In this document: in pieces, positions 42,609-50,615 of the stretch
Position numbering within the stretch: position 1 is the stretch's first letter
Layout: the number at the start of each line of letters is the position of its first letter
Assembly (NCBI GenBank): GCA_959022495.1
Contig: CAUEYX010000001.1
Coordinates: forward strand, 124,001 to 188,000
Direction: 5' to 3'
From: an uncultured Lachnospiraceae bacterium
GTDB taxonomy: Bacteria > Bacillota > Clostridia > Lachnospirales > Lachnospiraceae
DNA: 64,000 bases
Program-made: the position numbers and the translations under genes
The notes under the pieces: generated by a model
Database searches by the model: none
Seen by the model: the letters and a program-made list of their open reading frames with translations, nothing else
What the model was told of the DNA's origin: nothing

Positions 42609-42756
42609 GTGTGTTTCCCCTGTAATAGAAAGTTTAATATTTAAATGTTTTTCCGGCTATTCCATGGCGGAAAATATTTACATTACCGCAGCTTGGAAGG
42701 GATATTCTGAATAGAATAAACTCCAACGACAGGCAATCGTTACTATTGATACAGAA

Positions 42757-43680
42757 TTATTCCTCTTTTTTGGGATTCAAATGAATCATGATATGTTTGA
42801 TTTCGGGAAAATTGCTTTCCACACTGCTGTGAACCCGATCAGAGATGGCGCAGGCATCCCGCAGTTTCAAATCTCCATCCACTTCGATCTCCAGGTCCAC
42901 ATAAACCTTGTTGCCGAAGGCGCGGCTATGCAGCATATCCACGCAGACTACCCCATCCTGAGCGACGACAAACTCCTCCAGCTTTCGATCATATTCTTCG
43001 CCGCAGGAAGTATCCAGCATATTGGAAATTGCGGATTTCAGAATATCATAAGCCACTTTCAGAATAAACAGGCAGATAACTACACTGGCCACGCTGTCTA
43101 GTACAGGAAAACCAAGCATGGCGCCACTGATACCGATGAGAGAACCAATGGAGGAAAACGCATCGGAGCGGTGATGCCAGGCATCCGCCATAAAAGCCGG
43201 GGAGTTCAGCACCTTGGCGTAGTGACGGGTATACCAGTACATGGACTCCTTCACAACAATGGAGACCACGGCGGCTACCAGAGCAATCACACCGGGAATC
43301 GTCAAATTGGCGTAATCGCCGGAAAAGATATTTGTAAGCCCCACTTTACCAATAGCAAGGCCGGTGACCAGCAGAATAAGCCCCAGGATCACAGAGGCCA
43401 GGCATTCAATGCGTTCATGGCCATAGGGGTGCGTCTTGTCAGCAGAGCGTTTGGAAATTTTGACGCCAAGGAATGCGATAAAAGTGGCAAACACGTCGGA
43501 CAGGGAGTGAACAGCGTCAGATACCATAGCGCCGGACTTTCCATAGATACCAGCAAACAATTTGAATGCCGTTAAAACGATATTGCCAAAAATGCCCACG
43601 GAAGAGATTTTCCTGATAATGCGGCTTTCCTTGACCGCACTCATAGTTTCTCCATTGGTCGTTGTCGGATTTTGTTTCAT
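42757..43680 (-). CDS. Cation diffusion facilitator (CDF) metal exporter
   Basis: The 307-residue protein has six membrane segments and both metal-site motifs: SDAVHSLSD in TM2 and DAWHHRSD in TM5. A cytoplasmic C-terminal ferredoxin-like domain ends HIMIHLNPKKEE. CDF proteins export Zn, Co, Ni, Fe or Mn by proton exchange. The operon starts with a NiCo riboswitch at 44718-44846, so Co2+/Ni2+ (or Fe2+) is the likely cargo. GGAGG stands before the ATG. Confidence 0.9.
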   Translation of the reverse strand: MKQNPTTTNGETMSAVKESRIIRKISSVGIFGNIVLTAFKLFAGIYGKSGAMVSDAVHSLSDVFATFIAFLGVKISKRSADKTHPYGHERIECLASVILGLILLVTGLAIGKVGLTNIFSGDYANLTIPGVIALVAAVVSIVVKESMYWYTRHYAKVLNSPAFMADAWHHRSDAFSSIGSLIGISGAMLGFPVLDSVASVVICLFILKVAYDILKSAISNMLDTSCGEEYDRKLEEFVVAQDGVVCVDMLHSRAFGNKVYVDLEIEVDGDLKLRDACAISDRVHSSVESNFPEIKHIMIHLNPKKEE

Positions 43681-43758
43681 AGTAATATTCTTCCTCCTTG
43701 AATTATGGAAGGGAACGAAACCACCATCGGATCCGGTGATTATACCCTATATTTGAAA

Positions 43759-44388
43759 TCAATCGCTGCAGAGTATTTTCAGAACACGAACCGCATCCTC
43801 AATATTCAGGAGCCCCGTATTCAAAAGAAGGTGATAATTCTCCGCGTCTCCCCAGACTTTGCCGGTGTGTTTTTCAAAGTAACGCTTTCGTTGTCTGTCC
43901 ACTGCCTCCATGGTACGTTCCGCTTCCGCTTCTGTCATCACGCTGCGCTTAGCGATACGCTTGATTCGGCTTTGACATTCTGCGTGGATAAATACGCTCA
44001 AAACATCCTTGCGTTCCCGCAGGATAAAGTTTGCACAGCGGCCAACAATCACACAAGGACCTTTAGCCGCAATCGTACGGATCAAAGCTGCCTGCTGAAG
44101 ATACACCTTGTCGGGAAGAACATCATCCTCTATGGTGGAAAAGTGTTCATAATCCCGATGGGCCATTAGTCTGGCCCTGCATTTAGACAAGTAGGCCGCC
44201 GCCAAATCCGAAAGGGCTGTTTCATCCACATCGGCAACTTCTTCTTCACCAAGCCCAAGCTGCTCTGACGCCTGAGTGACCAGTTCCTTGTCATAGAAAG
44301 GAATGCCCAGTTCCTCGGCCAGACGCTCGCCCAGTTCGTGACCGCCACTGCCAAATTCCCGTCCGATTACAATAATTTTTTTACTCAT
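43759..44388 (-). CDS. Cytidylate kinase-like protein (1 of 4)
   Basis: A 209-residue P-loop protein of the cytidylate kinase-like family: IGREFGSGGHELGERLAEEL, FYDKEL, CVIVGRCANFIL and FIHAECQSRIKRI. It belongs to a group distinct from Cmk and its substrate is unknown. It is the middle gene of the NiCo-controlled operon between a 59-residue membrane protein and the CDF exporter. Three relatives lie at 48577, 55582 and 63803. Confidence 0.85.
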   Translation of the reverse strand: MSKKIIVIGREFGSGGHELGERLAEELGIPFYDKELVTQASEQLGLGEEEVADVDETALSDLAAAYLSKCRARLMAHRDYEHFSTIEDDVLPDKVYLQQAALIRTIAAKGPCVIVGRCANFILRERKDVLSVFIHAECQSRIKRIAKRSVMTEAEAERTMEAVDRQRKRYFEKHTGKVWGDAENYHLLLNTGLLNIEDAVRVLKILCSD

Positions 44389-44465
44389 TTTTTGTTCCTC
44401 CTAATAATTGTGATTCCACCGCACAGGTTGGGTTCTCTGAGTATTGCGGGGTTTCTCGCTTGGAT

Positions 44466-44645
44466 TCAAGAATATGCAATCAGAATATAAAGCCACATAA
44501 TCACTGCTCCCACAGCACCACCAATGTGAATGTCGAAGCGGCAAAAAGCAACATCCACTGCCATTCCTACGACGACTGCAAGAATCGTCACCACAGTTGC
44601 AAGCAGGATGCGGCTGGATTTTTTCATATCCCTAATTTTACGCAT
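44466..44645 (-). CDS. 59-residue membrane protein at the head of a NiCo operon
   Basis: It starts MRKIRDMKKSSRILLATVV and has two membrane segments separated by the conserved AVDVAFCRFDIHIGG. A clear paralogue is at 54529-54708 (shared MRKIR, KKS, AVD, FDI), also the first gene after a NiCo riboswitch. An upstream in-frame start lies inside the riboswitch terminator and was rejected. Function unknown; it is likely linked to metal export. Confidence 0.7.
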   Translation of the reverse strand: MRKIRDMKKSSRILLATVVTILAVVVGMAVDVAFCRFDIHIGGAVGAVIMWLYILIAYS

Positions 44646-44717
44646 AGCTGTATTCCTTTCTCCATTTCCTATAAACAGTTTCCTGTCCCAATACTCTTGC
44701 AAGTCCCAAAAAGGTAT

Positions 44718-44846
44718 AAAAAACACACCCATGGAACATACAACTGTCCCACAGATGTGTCAAAACAACTATCTGCTGCCGTCCTTAAACGGCCCGGCCC
44801 CATAACCCCTCTTTCCAGGGGCATCGCCTGCTCAGGTTGTACTGTT
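44718..44846 (-). promoter_or_regulatory. NiCo (czcD) riboswitch, copy 1, with terminator platform
   Basis: On the minus strand the aptamer has the conserved CTGAGCAGGC, GCCGGGC, GGCAGCAGA and CACATCTGTGGGACAGT elements. The last element also forms the 5' side of a 16-bp terminator stem ending in six T (44718-44723). Metal binding should hold that strand in the aptamer and allow read-through. It precedes the 59-residue protein, kinase-like and CDF genes. Confidence 0.9.
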
Positions 44847-45022
44847 GATCTCGCATTCTGCAAAGAATGTAATGCAGTGCAATGAGTAAGTATAATTATT
44901 ATATAACCTCGCACCTGTGCAGACAATAGGTTTGCCGCAGAAATGCTCAAATTATCAATTTGCCTGTCCTAATCTGTGATATAATATACAAAATCAACCC
45001 TATCAAAAGGAATTGATCGTTC

Positions 45023-45817
45023 ATGGAAAAATATTTTGAATTAAAATGTGCCCTTGAATATATTGAGCAGCATATTTCGGACAGCTGTACACAGGAGGAG
45101 ATAGCCAAAGCCGCCTGCGTTTCCCTTTCATCTTTGCAAAAGCTGTTCCGATACGTCTTCGATCATAGTGTCAATGAACATATTACCAAAAGAAAAATGA
45201 CACTTGCCGCGGAAGAATTGCTTTCCGGAACGGTTTCTGTGGCAGAGTTGGCGATAAAATACGGATACAGCTCCACAGAAGCCTTCAGCCGGGCTTTCCG
45301 CAAGGTAAACTGCTGCCTTCCCACCGACTACCGGAAAGGACACGGAGCCCAATCGGCCTTCAACCCGCCCTCGCTTAGTGAAAAAGGCGTCAGTTGGAAA
45401 GCACCCGCTCTTATCGAAGCTATGCACAGCATGGAAAATTGCTTTGTTATCTGTTTTGATATTGCTGGGATGAACCAAATCAATGAAATCTCATGGGAAG
45501 CCGGCGATCAGGCTTTGATAAAGACAGCCCAGCTTATCCATGCGCATAAGACAGACTCCATGCGGCTGTTCCGAATCGGCGGTGATGAATTTGCTCTTGT
45601 AACGCCATTTGACCGCAGTGAGGATGCTGAGCGTCTGACAGCATCGATACTTGCCCACAACGGAGAAACCTTCCTCTATAAAGGGCAGTCAATTCCGCTG
45701 CATCTGTGGGGCTGGTATGGAAGAAATACAGCAATCCGTGTTTCGTCAGACCCAATGAGCCTGCTTCATGACCAAATGAAACGGCACAAAACGATGGAGG
45801 TGCGAAGTGGAAAATAA
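45023..45817 (+). CDS. AraC-type regulator fused to a GGDEF-like domain
   Basis: Residues 1-105 form two helix-turn-helix units of the AraC family (EEIAKAACVSLSSLQKLFR; VAELAIKYGYSSTEAFSRAF). Residues ~135-255 form a compact GGDEF-like domain with FDIAGMNQIN and RIGGDEFALV (GGDEF at 186-190). The fusion suggests DNA binding tied to a nucleotide-binding or cyclase-like sensor. Whether it makes cyclic di-GMP is open, since the domain is short. It overlaps the next MFS gene by 11 bases and probably controls it. Confidence 0.8.
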   Translation: MEKYFELKCALEYIEQHISDSCTQEEIAKAACVSLSSLQKLFRYVFDHSVNEHITKRKMTLAAEELLSGTVSVAELAIKYGYSSTEAFSRAFRKVNCCLPTDYRKGHGAQSAFNPPSLSEKGVSWKAPALIEAMHSMENCFVICFDIAGMNQINEISWEAGDQALIKTAQLIHAHKTDSMRLFRIGGDEFALVTPFDRSEDAERLTASILAHNGETFLYKGQSIPLHLWGWYGRNTAIRVSSDPMSLLHDQMKRHKTMEVRSGK

Positions 45818-46988
45818 ATCCGAAACTACCCGGAAGGGTGTTCGCAATATCATAATTTTAGGTTTGATAAGCTGCTTCGCTGATATTTCCAGTGAGATGG
45901 TCTATCCATTGATCCCCCTGTACCTGACGGCGGCTTTCGGGGCGACTCCCGCACTGGTGGGAATTATTGAAGGGATTGCAGAGAGCATCGCCAGCTTGCT
46001 GAAAGTCTTCAGTGGCTACATCAGTGACCGGTTTCAGCGCAAGAAGGTCCTCGCTTTTGCGGGATATTCCACAGGCGTACTCTATAAAATTGCCCTGCTG
46101 TTTGCCGGCTCATGGACGGGCATCCTTCTTGCCAGAGTAATCGACCGGTTTGGCAAAGGTATCAGGACTGCCCCCAGAGATGTCATGGTGTCAGAAAGTG
46201 CTGACAAAAAAGAAATGGGTAAGGCTTTCGGCATTCATAAAATGTTGGATATGGCAGGCTCCGCCGCAGGAATCCTCCTGTCGTTTATTTTAATCAAGAC
46301 CATTGGTGATAATGGGTATCAGGAGATATTCGCTTTTTCCATCATTCCGATTGTCATTGCCCTGTTTTTGTTTTTTTTCATCCATGAAAAACGAGAAAAA
46401 CGGGCAACCATTCAAAGAGAGCATTTTTGGAAAAATATATCCAAGCTGGACGGGCGGCTGAAACTTTACCTGTTTGTAACGTTTCTGTTCACATTGGGAA
46501 ATTCTTCAAATAGTTTTCTCCTGCTCCGTGCATCGGACGTGGGGTTTGACAGTAGCAGCACCATTCTTTTGTATTTCCTCTATAATCTGGTTGCCTCCAT
46601 TCTGTCTATCCCTTGTGGGAAACTGTCGGATCGGGTAGGTAGGAAACGACTGTTGGTAAGTGGTTATTTGGTATTTTCACTGGTATATTTAGGTTTCGCT
46701 TTCTGCGGCTCCAGACCACTTATGGTTCTAATTTTCATCGGATACGGTGTATTTACCGCTATGATCACTGGTGTAGAGCGGGCATTTGTCGCAGAAATTG
46801 CCCCGCCACAGCTAAAGGGAACAATGCTTGGCCTTCAATCAACACTGGCAGGAATCGCTCTGTTGCCTGCAAGTGTGATTGCCGGTTTCCTCTGGGATGG
46901 TATCGGTGCATTTGCACCTTTTCTCTATGGTAGCGCGATGTCGCTCCTTGCTGCTTCGCTTCTGGCAATGAAGTTAAAGCAGAGTTGA
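45807..46988 (+). CDS. MFS transporter
   Basis: The 393-residue protein has 12 membrane segments. The loop 2-3 motif reads GYISDRFQRKKV and the second-half copy GKLSDRVGRKRL. The region DRFGKGIRTAPRDVMVSES is shared with a branch of poorly described MFS exporters. It starts with GTG after GGAGGTG, inside the end of the AraC-GGDEF gene, so translation is coupled. Substrate unknown. Confidence 0.88.
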   Translation: MENKSETTRKGVRNIIILGLISCFADISSEMVYPLIPLYLTAAFGATPALVGIIEGIAESIASLLKVFSGYISDRFQRKKVLAFAGYSTGVLYKIALLFAGSWTGILLARVIDRFGKGIRTAPRDVMVSESADKKEMGKAFGIHKMLDMAGSAAGILLSFILIKTIGDNGYQEIFAFSIIPIVIALFLFFFIHEKREKRATIQREHFWKNISKLDGRLKLYLFVTFLFTLGNSSNSFLLLRASDVGFDSSSTILLYFLYNLVASILSIPCGKLSDRVGRKRLLVSGYLVFSLVYLGFAFCGSRPLMVLIFIGYGVFTAMITGVERAFVAEIAPPQLKGTMLGLQSTLAGIALLPASVIAGFLWDGIGAFAPFLYGSAMSLLAASLLAMKLKQS

Positions 46989-47006
46989 CAATTTCACAAA
47001 TAAAGA

Positions 47007-47177
47007 CCTTTACAGGAAGTTTTAAATTATTCCATTCAGGAAAGATTTTCCAGCAAAGGATTTCACAAGCAGATGGAGGAAAAGGGGATGCATCCCACGC
47101 CTATCTTTTCTCCAAACCCCCATACCTGTTTTTTCTTCCTGAAAGATCCGAACGGCATACCTATTCAGATTATTTAA
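47007..47177 (+). pseudogene. Fragment of a VOC/glyoxalase-family protein
   Basis: The frame ends with THPT-like MHPTPIFSPN, then FFFLKDPNGIPIQII and a stop. The DPNG-x-P-I-Q-I-I ending is the typical C-terminus of glyoxalase/bleomycin-resistance (VOC) proteins. The frame is closed by a stop upstream, so only ~57 codons survive. Confidence 0.55.
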
Positions 47178-47238
47178 AAACAAGAGTGGCAGCGCAGTCA
47201 AATGGGTAAAAGACTGTTCTGCCCGGAAAGGTGGAAAT

Positions 47239-47958
47239 ATGGAAAGCAAAATTGCCGCCCTTATAAAATTAAAAAATCATCCTGTAGCTGTACTTCAGGA
47301 CAATACTTTGCCAGACCATGCGATACAATTCAAAGAAGGGAGAAAAGGCTGTGTCATTGCGTTACTCTCCGCAGCGTCCAAAGGGAAGATTACCGCTGCC
47401 TGTCGAGAGACTGCCAACTGTCAGGGTGGAAAAGTCGGGCTCGGCTTTCAGCCTTTTCAACTTGGGGAAATCGAATATTTTCTATCTGTCGGCAGGAAAG
47501 GGGGACGGTCAGGCGAATTCTATAAGGAATCTCCGAAATATGCCCGGGAATACTGCACGGCACTACCTCGCATCCACGCCATGCCCTATGTTGTCTTTAA
47601 GCCATTAGATCTTACGGAAACCTCCGAAACGCCCAAAGCTGTCATTTTTCTGGTAAATGCAGATCAGCTATCCGCCCTGGTTACTCTGGCAAACTATGAC
47701 CGCTCCGCCCAGAATCATGTACATCTGGAATTTGGTGCCGGATGCGCACAGTCAATCCTTTATGCCCTGAGTGCAGAAGAAAATGAAAAAGACTTTTGTT
47801 ATATTGGTCTCACTGATCCGTCCGCCCGTAAATATATCCAAAAAGAACTTCTTTCCTTCAGCATACCATACCATCGTTTTCTGGAAATGGAAACAAAGGC
47901 GTCGGACAGTTTTCTTACAAAAGAAACTTGGGCTCGTCTGTCCGAACGACTCAAGTAG
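47239..47958 (+). CDS. DUF169 family protein
   Basis: A 239-residue cytoplasmic protein with DUF169 patterns: HPVAVLQDNTLPDHA, CVIALLSAASKGK, ACRETANCQGGKVGLGFQP and CAQSILYALS. The family holds conserved cysteines and is seen in many anaerobes; its role is not established. AAGGTGG lies before the ATG. It may share a transcript with the MFS gene upstream, separated by the VOC fragment. Confidence 0.8.
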   Translation: MESKIAALIKLKNHPVAVLQDNTLPDHAIQFKEGRKGCVIALLSAASKGKITAACRETANCQGGKVGLGFQPFQLGEIEYFLSVGRKGGRSGEFYKESPKYAREYCTALPRIHAMPYVVFKPLDLTETSETPKAVIFLVNADQLSALVTLANYDRSAQNHVHLEFGAGCAQSILYALSAEENEKDFCYIGLTDPSARKYIQKELLSFSIPYHRFLEMETKASDSFLTKETWARLSERLK

Positions 47959-48067
47959 CTCGAATTTGGGACAAAACCGGTTATACCGAAAGTCAGATTA
48001 TCCCGAATACTTTAAAGAAAACCCGGAATAGAGGCATTTCTTAAGAAAATATTCGAGTAGAATTTAT

Positions 48068-48113
48068 TTGACAAAGTTATCAATTCGTGGAATAATATAC
48101 AGCATACTTTATA
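48068..48113 (+). promoter_or_regulatory. Promoter and operator of the marR operon
   Basis: TTGACA (48068-48073), 17 bases, AATAAT. The site TATACAGCATACTTTATA (48096-48113) overlaps the -10 region. It matches, with one change, a perfect palindrome at 49190-49207 before the MFS gene, so it is the likely MarR binding site for autoregulation. Confidence 0.65.
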
Positions 48114-48134
48114 TTTGAAAAGAAGGAAAGAAAA

Positions 48135-48584
48135 ATGCAGGAAAGAGAGTATAGGACTGCTCGTTTAATATTACGCCTGTCAAATCAGATTATCCGCAAT
48201 AGGGACAATCATGTAAAAGAGTTGGGATTAACCACGGAACAAGCCGATAGCCTACAATTTTTCTTAAGCCATGAAAGATCAGTTATTATGGATCTTAAAA
48301 ACTATTTAGGCGTTTCACACCAGACTGCCAGAGGTATTGTACAGAGAATGGAAGGGAAAGGACTGATCCGTCTCCAAAAATCTGAAACTGATGGTCGGTT
48401 TCAATGCATTCAAGTCTCAGAAAAGGGAAAAAGCCTCGGCAGGCAGCTTAGAATAAATGGAATCAGAACTGGAAATAAATTGTTGAAAAATATGAAGCCA
48501 GAAGAACAGGAAGAGTTTTATCATCTTCTTGAGGTGGCCTTAAAAAATGTAGAAGGGGCAATGGAGGATGAATATAATGAGTGA
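48135..48584 (+). CDS. MarR-family transcription regulator
   Basis: A 149-residue winged-helix protein with the DNA-binding helices MDLKNYLGVSHQTARGIVQR and a wing GLIRLQKSETDGRFQCIQVS, flanked by dimer helices. It likely represses its own operon (marR, a cytidylate kinase-like gene and an MFS gene) through the shared palindrome. The ligand is unknown, possibly a substrate of the MFS pump. Confidence 0.88.
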   Translation: MQEREYRTARLILRLSNQIIRNRDNHVKELGLTTEQADSLQFFLSHERSVIMDLKNYLGVSHQTARGIVQRMEGKGLIRLQKSETDGRFQCIQVSEKGKSLGRQLRINGIRTGNKLLKNMKPEEQEEFYHLLEVALKNVEGAMEDEYNE

Positions 48585-49185
48585 AAAGAAACTTCAAGTG
48601 ATTACAATCAGCCGTGAATTCGGAAGCGGAGGACATTCAATCGCAGTTAGGTTGGCAGAAGAATTGCAAATCCCTTTTTATGATCGTCAAATTGTTGAAA
48701 AAACAGCAGAAGAATCTGGCTATTCACAAACCTATGTTGAAAACGAAGGTGAATATATGAAACCGGGAGAACACTTTCTGGAACGTGTACTCTTGTCAAA
48801 TTCTCCCGGTTTTACTGATCCTCAGGATGAAGTATTCTTGATACAGAAAAAAATTATACTTAACCTTTCACAAAGCTCATGCATTATTGTAGGCCGATGT
48901 GCCGATTTTCTATTAAAACAAGCAGGTATTCCTGTCTTCTCTGTATTTATTCATGCAAATGATGATTTCCGGGCAAAGCGTGTCCTTGAGCGATATGGGG
49001 CAACTGATGTCTGCATAGAAAAACGACTGCACTCACGGGATGAAGAACGAAAAAGATATTATCACCATTATACCCGACAAGAGTGGGGAGCCTGTAAAAA
49101 TTATCATATATCATTAGATGCCGGTTTTCTGGGGGAAGATACCTGTGTGGGAATTTTGAAACGCATTGCTGATCATTCATTTTAG
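48577..49185 (+). CDS. Cytidylate kinase-like protein (2 of 4)
   Basis: A 202-residue P-loop protein: TISREFGSGGHSIAVRLAEE, FYDRQI, CIIVGRCADFLL, FIHANDDFRAKRV. It overlaps the marR stop by eight bases and has GGAGG nine bases before the chosen ATG. It sits between a MarR regulator and an MFS exporter. The recurring position beside transporters suggests a shared accessory role, still unknown. Confidence 0.85.
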   Translation: MSEKKLQVITISREFGSGGHSIAVRLAEELQIPFYDRQIVEKTAEESGYSQTYVENEGEYMKPGEHFLERVLLSNSPGFTDPQDEVFLIQKKIILNLSQSSCIIVGRCADFLLKQAGIPVFSVFIHANDDFRAKRVLERYGATDVCIEKRLHSRDEERKRYYHHYTRQEWGACKNYHISLDAGFLGEDTCVGILKRIADHSF

Positions 49186-49189
49186 CATA

Positions 49190-49207
49190 TATACAGCATA
49201 CTGTATA
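49190..49207 (+). promoter_or_regulatory. Palindromic operator before the MFS gene
   Basis: TATACAG-CATA-CTGTATA is a perfect inverted repeat just 12 bases before the MFS start and after the kinase-like stop. It is the same site as in the marR promoter. Confidence 0.6.
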
Positions 49208-49218
49208 ACGGAGGAATT

Positions 49219-50379
49219 ATGAAACATAATACTTTTTCAAAAGATATTATTTTAATACTTGCAGCCAGTTTCTTTTATTTTTCCAGTCCTATGCTGGTTA
49301 CACCATTGATTACAGGATTTTCCGGAACTGTGGGAGCATCTGCTGATTTGATGGGCATAATCGGCGGAATGATGAATCTGTGCGCTCTATTCTGCAGACC
49401 AATAGTAGGTAACTTAGCTGACCGAATCAGTAAATATAAATTAACATTTATAGGTGCCTCTCTTATGACAATTGCGTGTCTGGGCTACATAGTTTCATCT
49501 AATCCGGTAACGATTGTAATTGCCAGAATTTTAAATGGTGTGGGATTTGCCTGCTGCTCTGTTTGTATGTCTACATGGATGTCAAATATGCTGCCGAAGG
49601 AAAGAATAGGATCAGGCATGGGTATATACGGAATGATGAATGCCTTGGGAATGGCTGTAGCTCCTGCTATTGGTGTAAAAATGTATCAGATTTTCGGGTA
49701 TCGTTTGTCTTTTGGAATGGCGCTTGCTTTTTCTGTTGCAACAATGGTAATTATCCAGTTTATATCCGACAAGGGGGAACCGATTAAAATAACAGCCAGC
49801 AAAGATGCAGACCACCATATTCAGGTGGCAGACAGAAAAGTGATTCCAGTTGCACTGATTATCATGCTATTCGCTATTCCTTATTGTGCAACACAATCTT
49901 TTCTTGTTAACTATGTAGAGGCCAGAAATCTTACCGTATCAGTCAGTCTTTTCTTTCCTGTTTACGCTGTGATATTGCTGGCTTTGCGTCTCGCCATGAA
50001 AAATCTGTTTGATAAGCTGCCATTCCATTTCTTTTTGACAATCTGTTCGATCAGTGCTTTTGTGGGAATCGTGTTTCTTGGAGTCATGCGAAATAACGGA
50101 ATGATGCTTCTGGCTTCAGCATTTATGGCAGGCGGATATGGCATCATGAGTTCTGTGTGTCAGTCTACTGCTATTTTATTAGCAGGAGAAGGAAAGCGTG
50201 GTCTTGCAAACAGTACCTACTATATTGGGCTTGACCTCGGAATGACTTTAGGTCCAATACTGGGCGGTATGCTTTTTGGGAATATTGAATTGAAATGGTT
50301 CTATCCCGTTTTACTAATTTGTGTTCCTTTGGGAATTGTAGTATACATATCAGAAACTTTATTGAAAAAGAAAAGTTGA
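49219..50379 (+). CDS. MFS transporter of the marR operon
   Basis: The 386-residue protein has 12 membrane segments. The loop 2-3 motif reads GNLADRISKYKL, followed by ARILNGVGFACCSVCMSTW. It resembles staphyloferrin/opine-type and drug exporters of the MFS. CGGAGG lies before the ATG. Control by MarR suggests an exported toxic compound. Substrate cannot be told. Confidence 0.88.
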   Translation: MKHNTFSKDIILILAASFFYFSSPMLVTPLITGFSGTVGASADLMGIIGGMMNLCALFCRPIVGNLADRISKYKLTFIGASLMTIACLGYIVSSNPVTIVIARILNGVGFACCSVCMSTWMSNMLPKERIGSGMGIYGMMNALGMAVAPAIGVKMYQIFGYRLSFGMALAFSVATMVIIQFISDKGEPIKITASKDADHHIQVADRKVIPVALIIMLFAIPYCATQSFLVNYVEARNLTVSVSLFFPVYAVILLALRLAMKNLFDKLPFHFFLTICSISAFVGIVFLGVMRNNGMMLLASAFMAGGYGIMSSVCQSTAILLAGEGKRGLANSTYYIGLDLGMTLGPILGGMLFGNIELKWFYPVLLICVPLGIVVYISETLLKKKS

Positions 50380-50455
50380 AAAGTAATATAACAATTTCGT
50401 TCACTTCAACAGCATTTCTTGAAAGAACAGCAGCACAAAAACTGCTTAAAATAAA

Positions 50456-50594
50456 CGCCGGATAAGGATTGACCACACTTCCGCGGTTGCCTTATTCCGG
50501 CGTTCACATTTACGGTGTGGACGCCCTCCGGCAAAACGAGTATGGGATACCTTATCCGGCGCTGCAATTCCACTTTACAAAGCCCTCCGACTAA
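50456..50594. repeat. Dispersed repeat, copy B (106-bp palindromic core plus tail)
   Basis: Inverted ends at 50456-50467 and 50550-50561, with the same interior and tail as copy A at 41774. It lies at the 3' side of the htrA gene. It supplies part of the MVNPYPAF-type open frames, which are not genes. Confidence 0.75.
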
Positions 50595-50615
50595 TAACCC
50601 TACATTATTACTTGT

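Noticed and set aside
47022..47249. 75-codon minus-strand frame
   Set aside because: It is antisense to a recognisable VOC-family C-terminal remnant and has no ribosome site.
50171..50476. 101-codon minus-strand frame starting MVNPYPAF
   Set aside because: It starts in repeat copy B and then runs antisense to the MFS gene.
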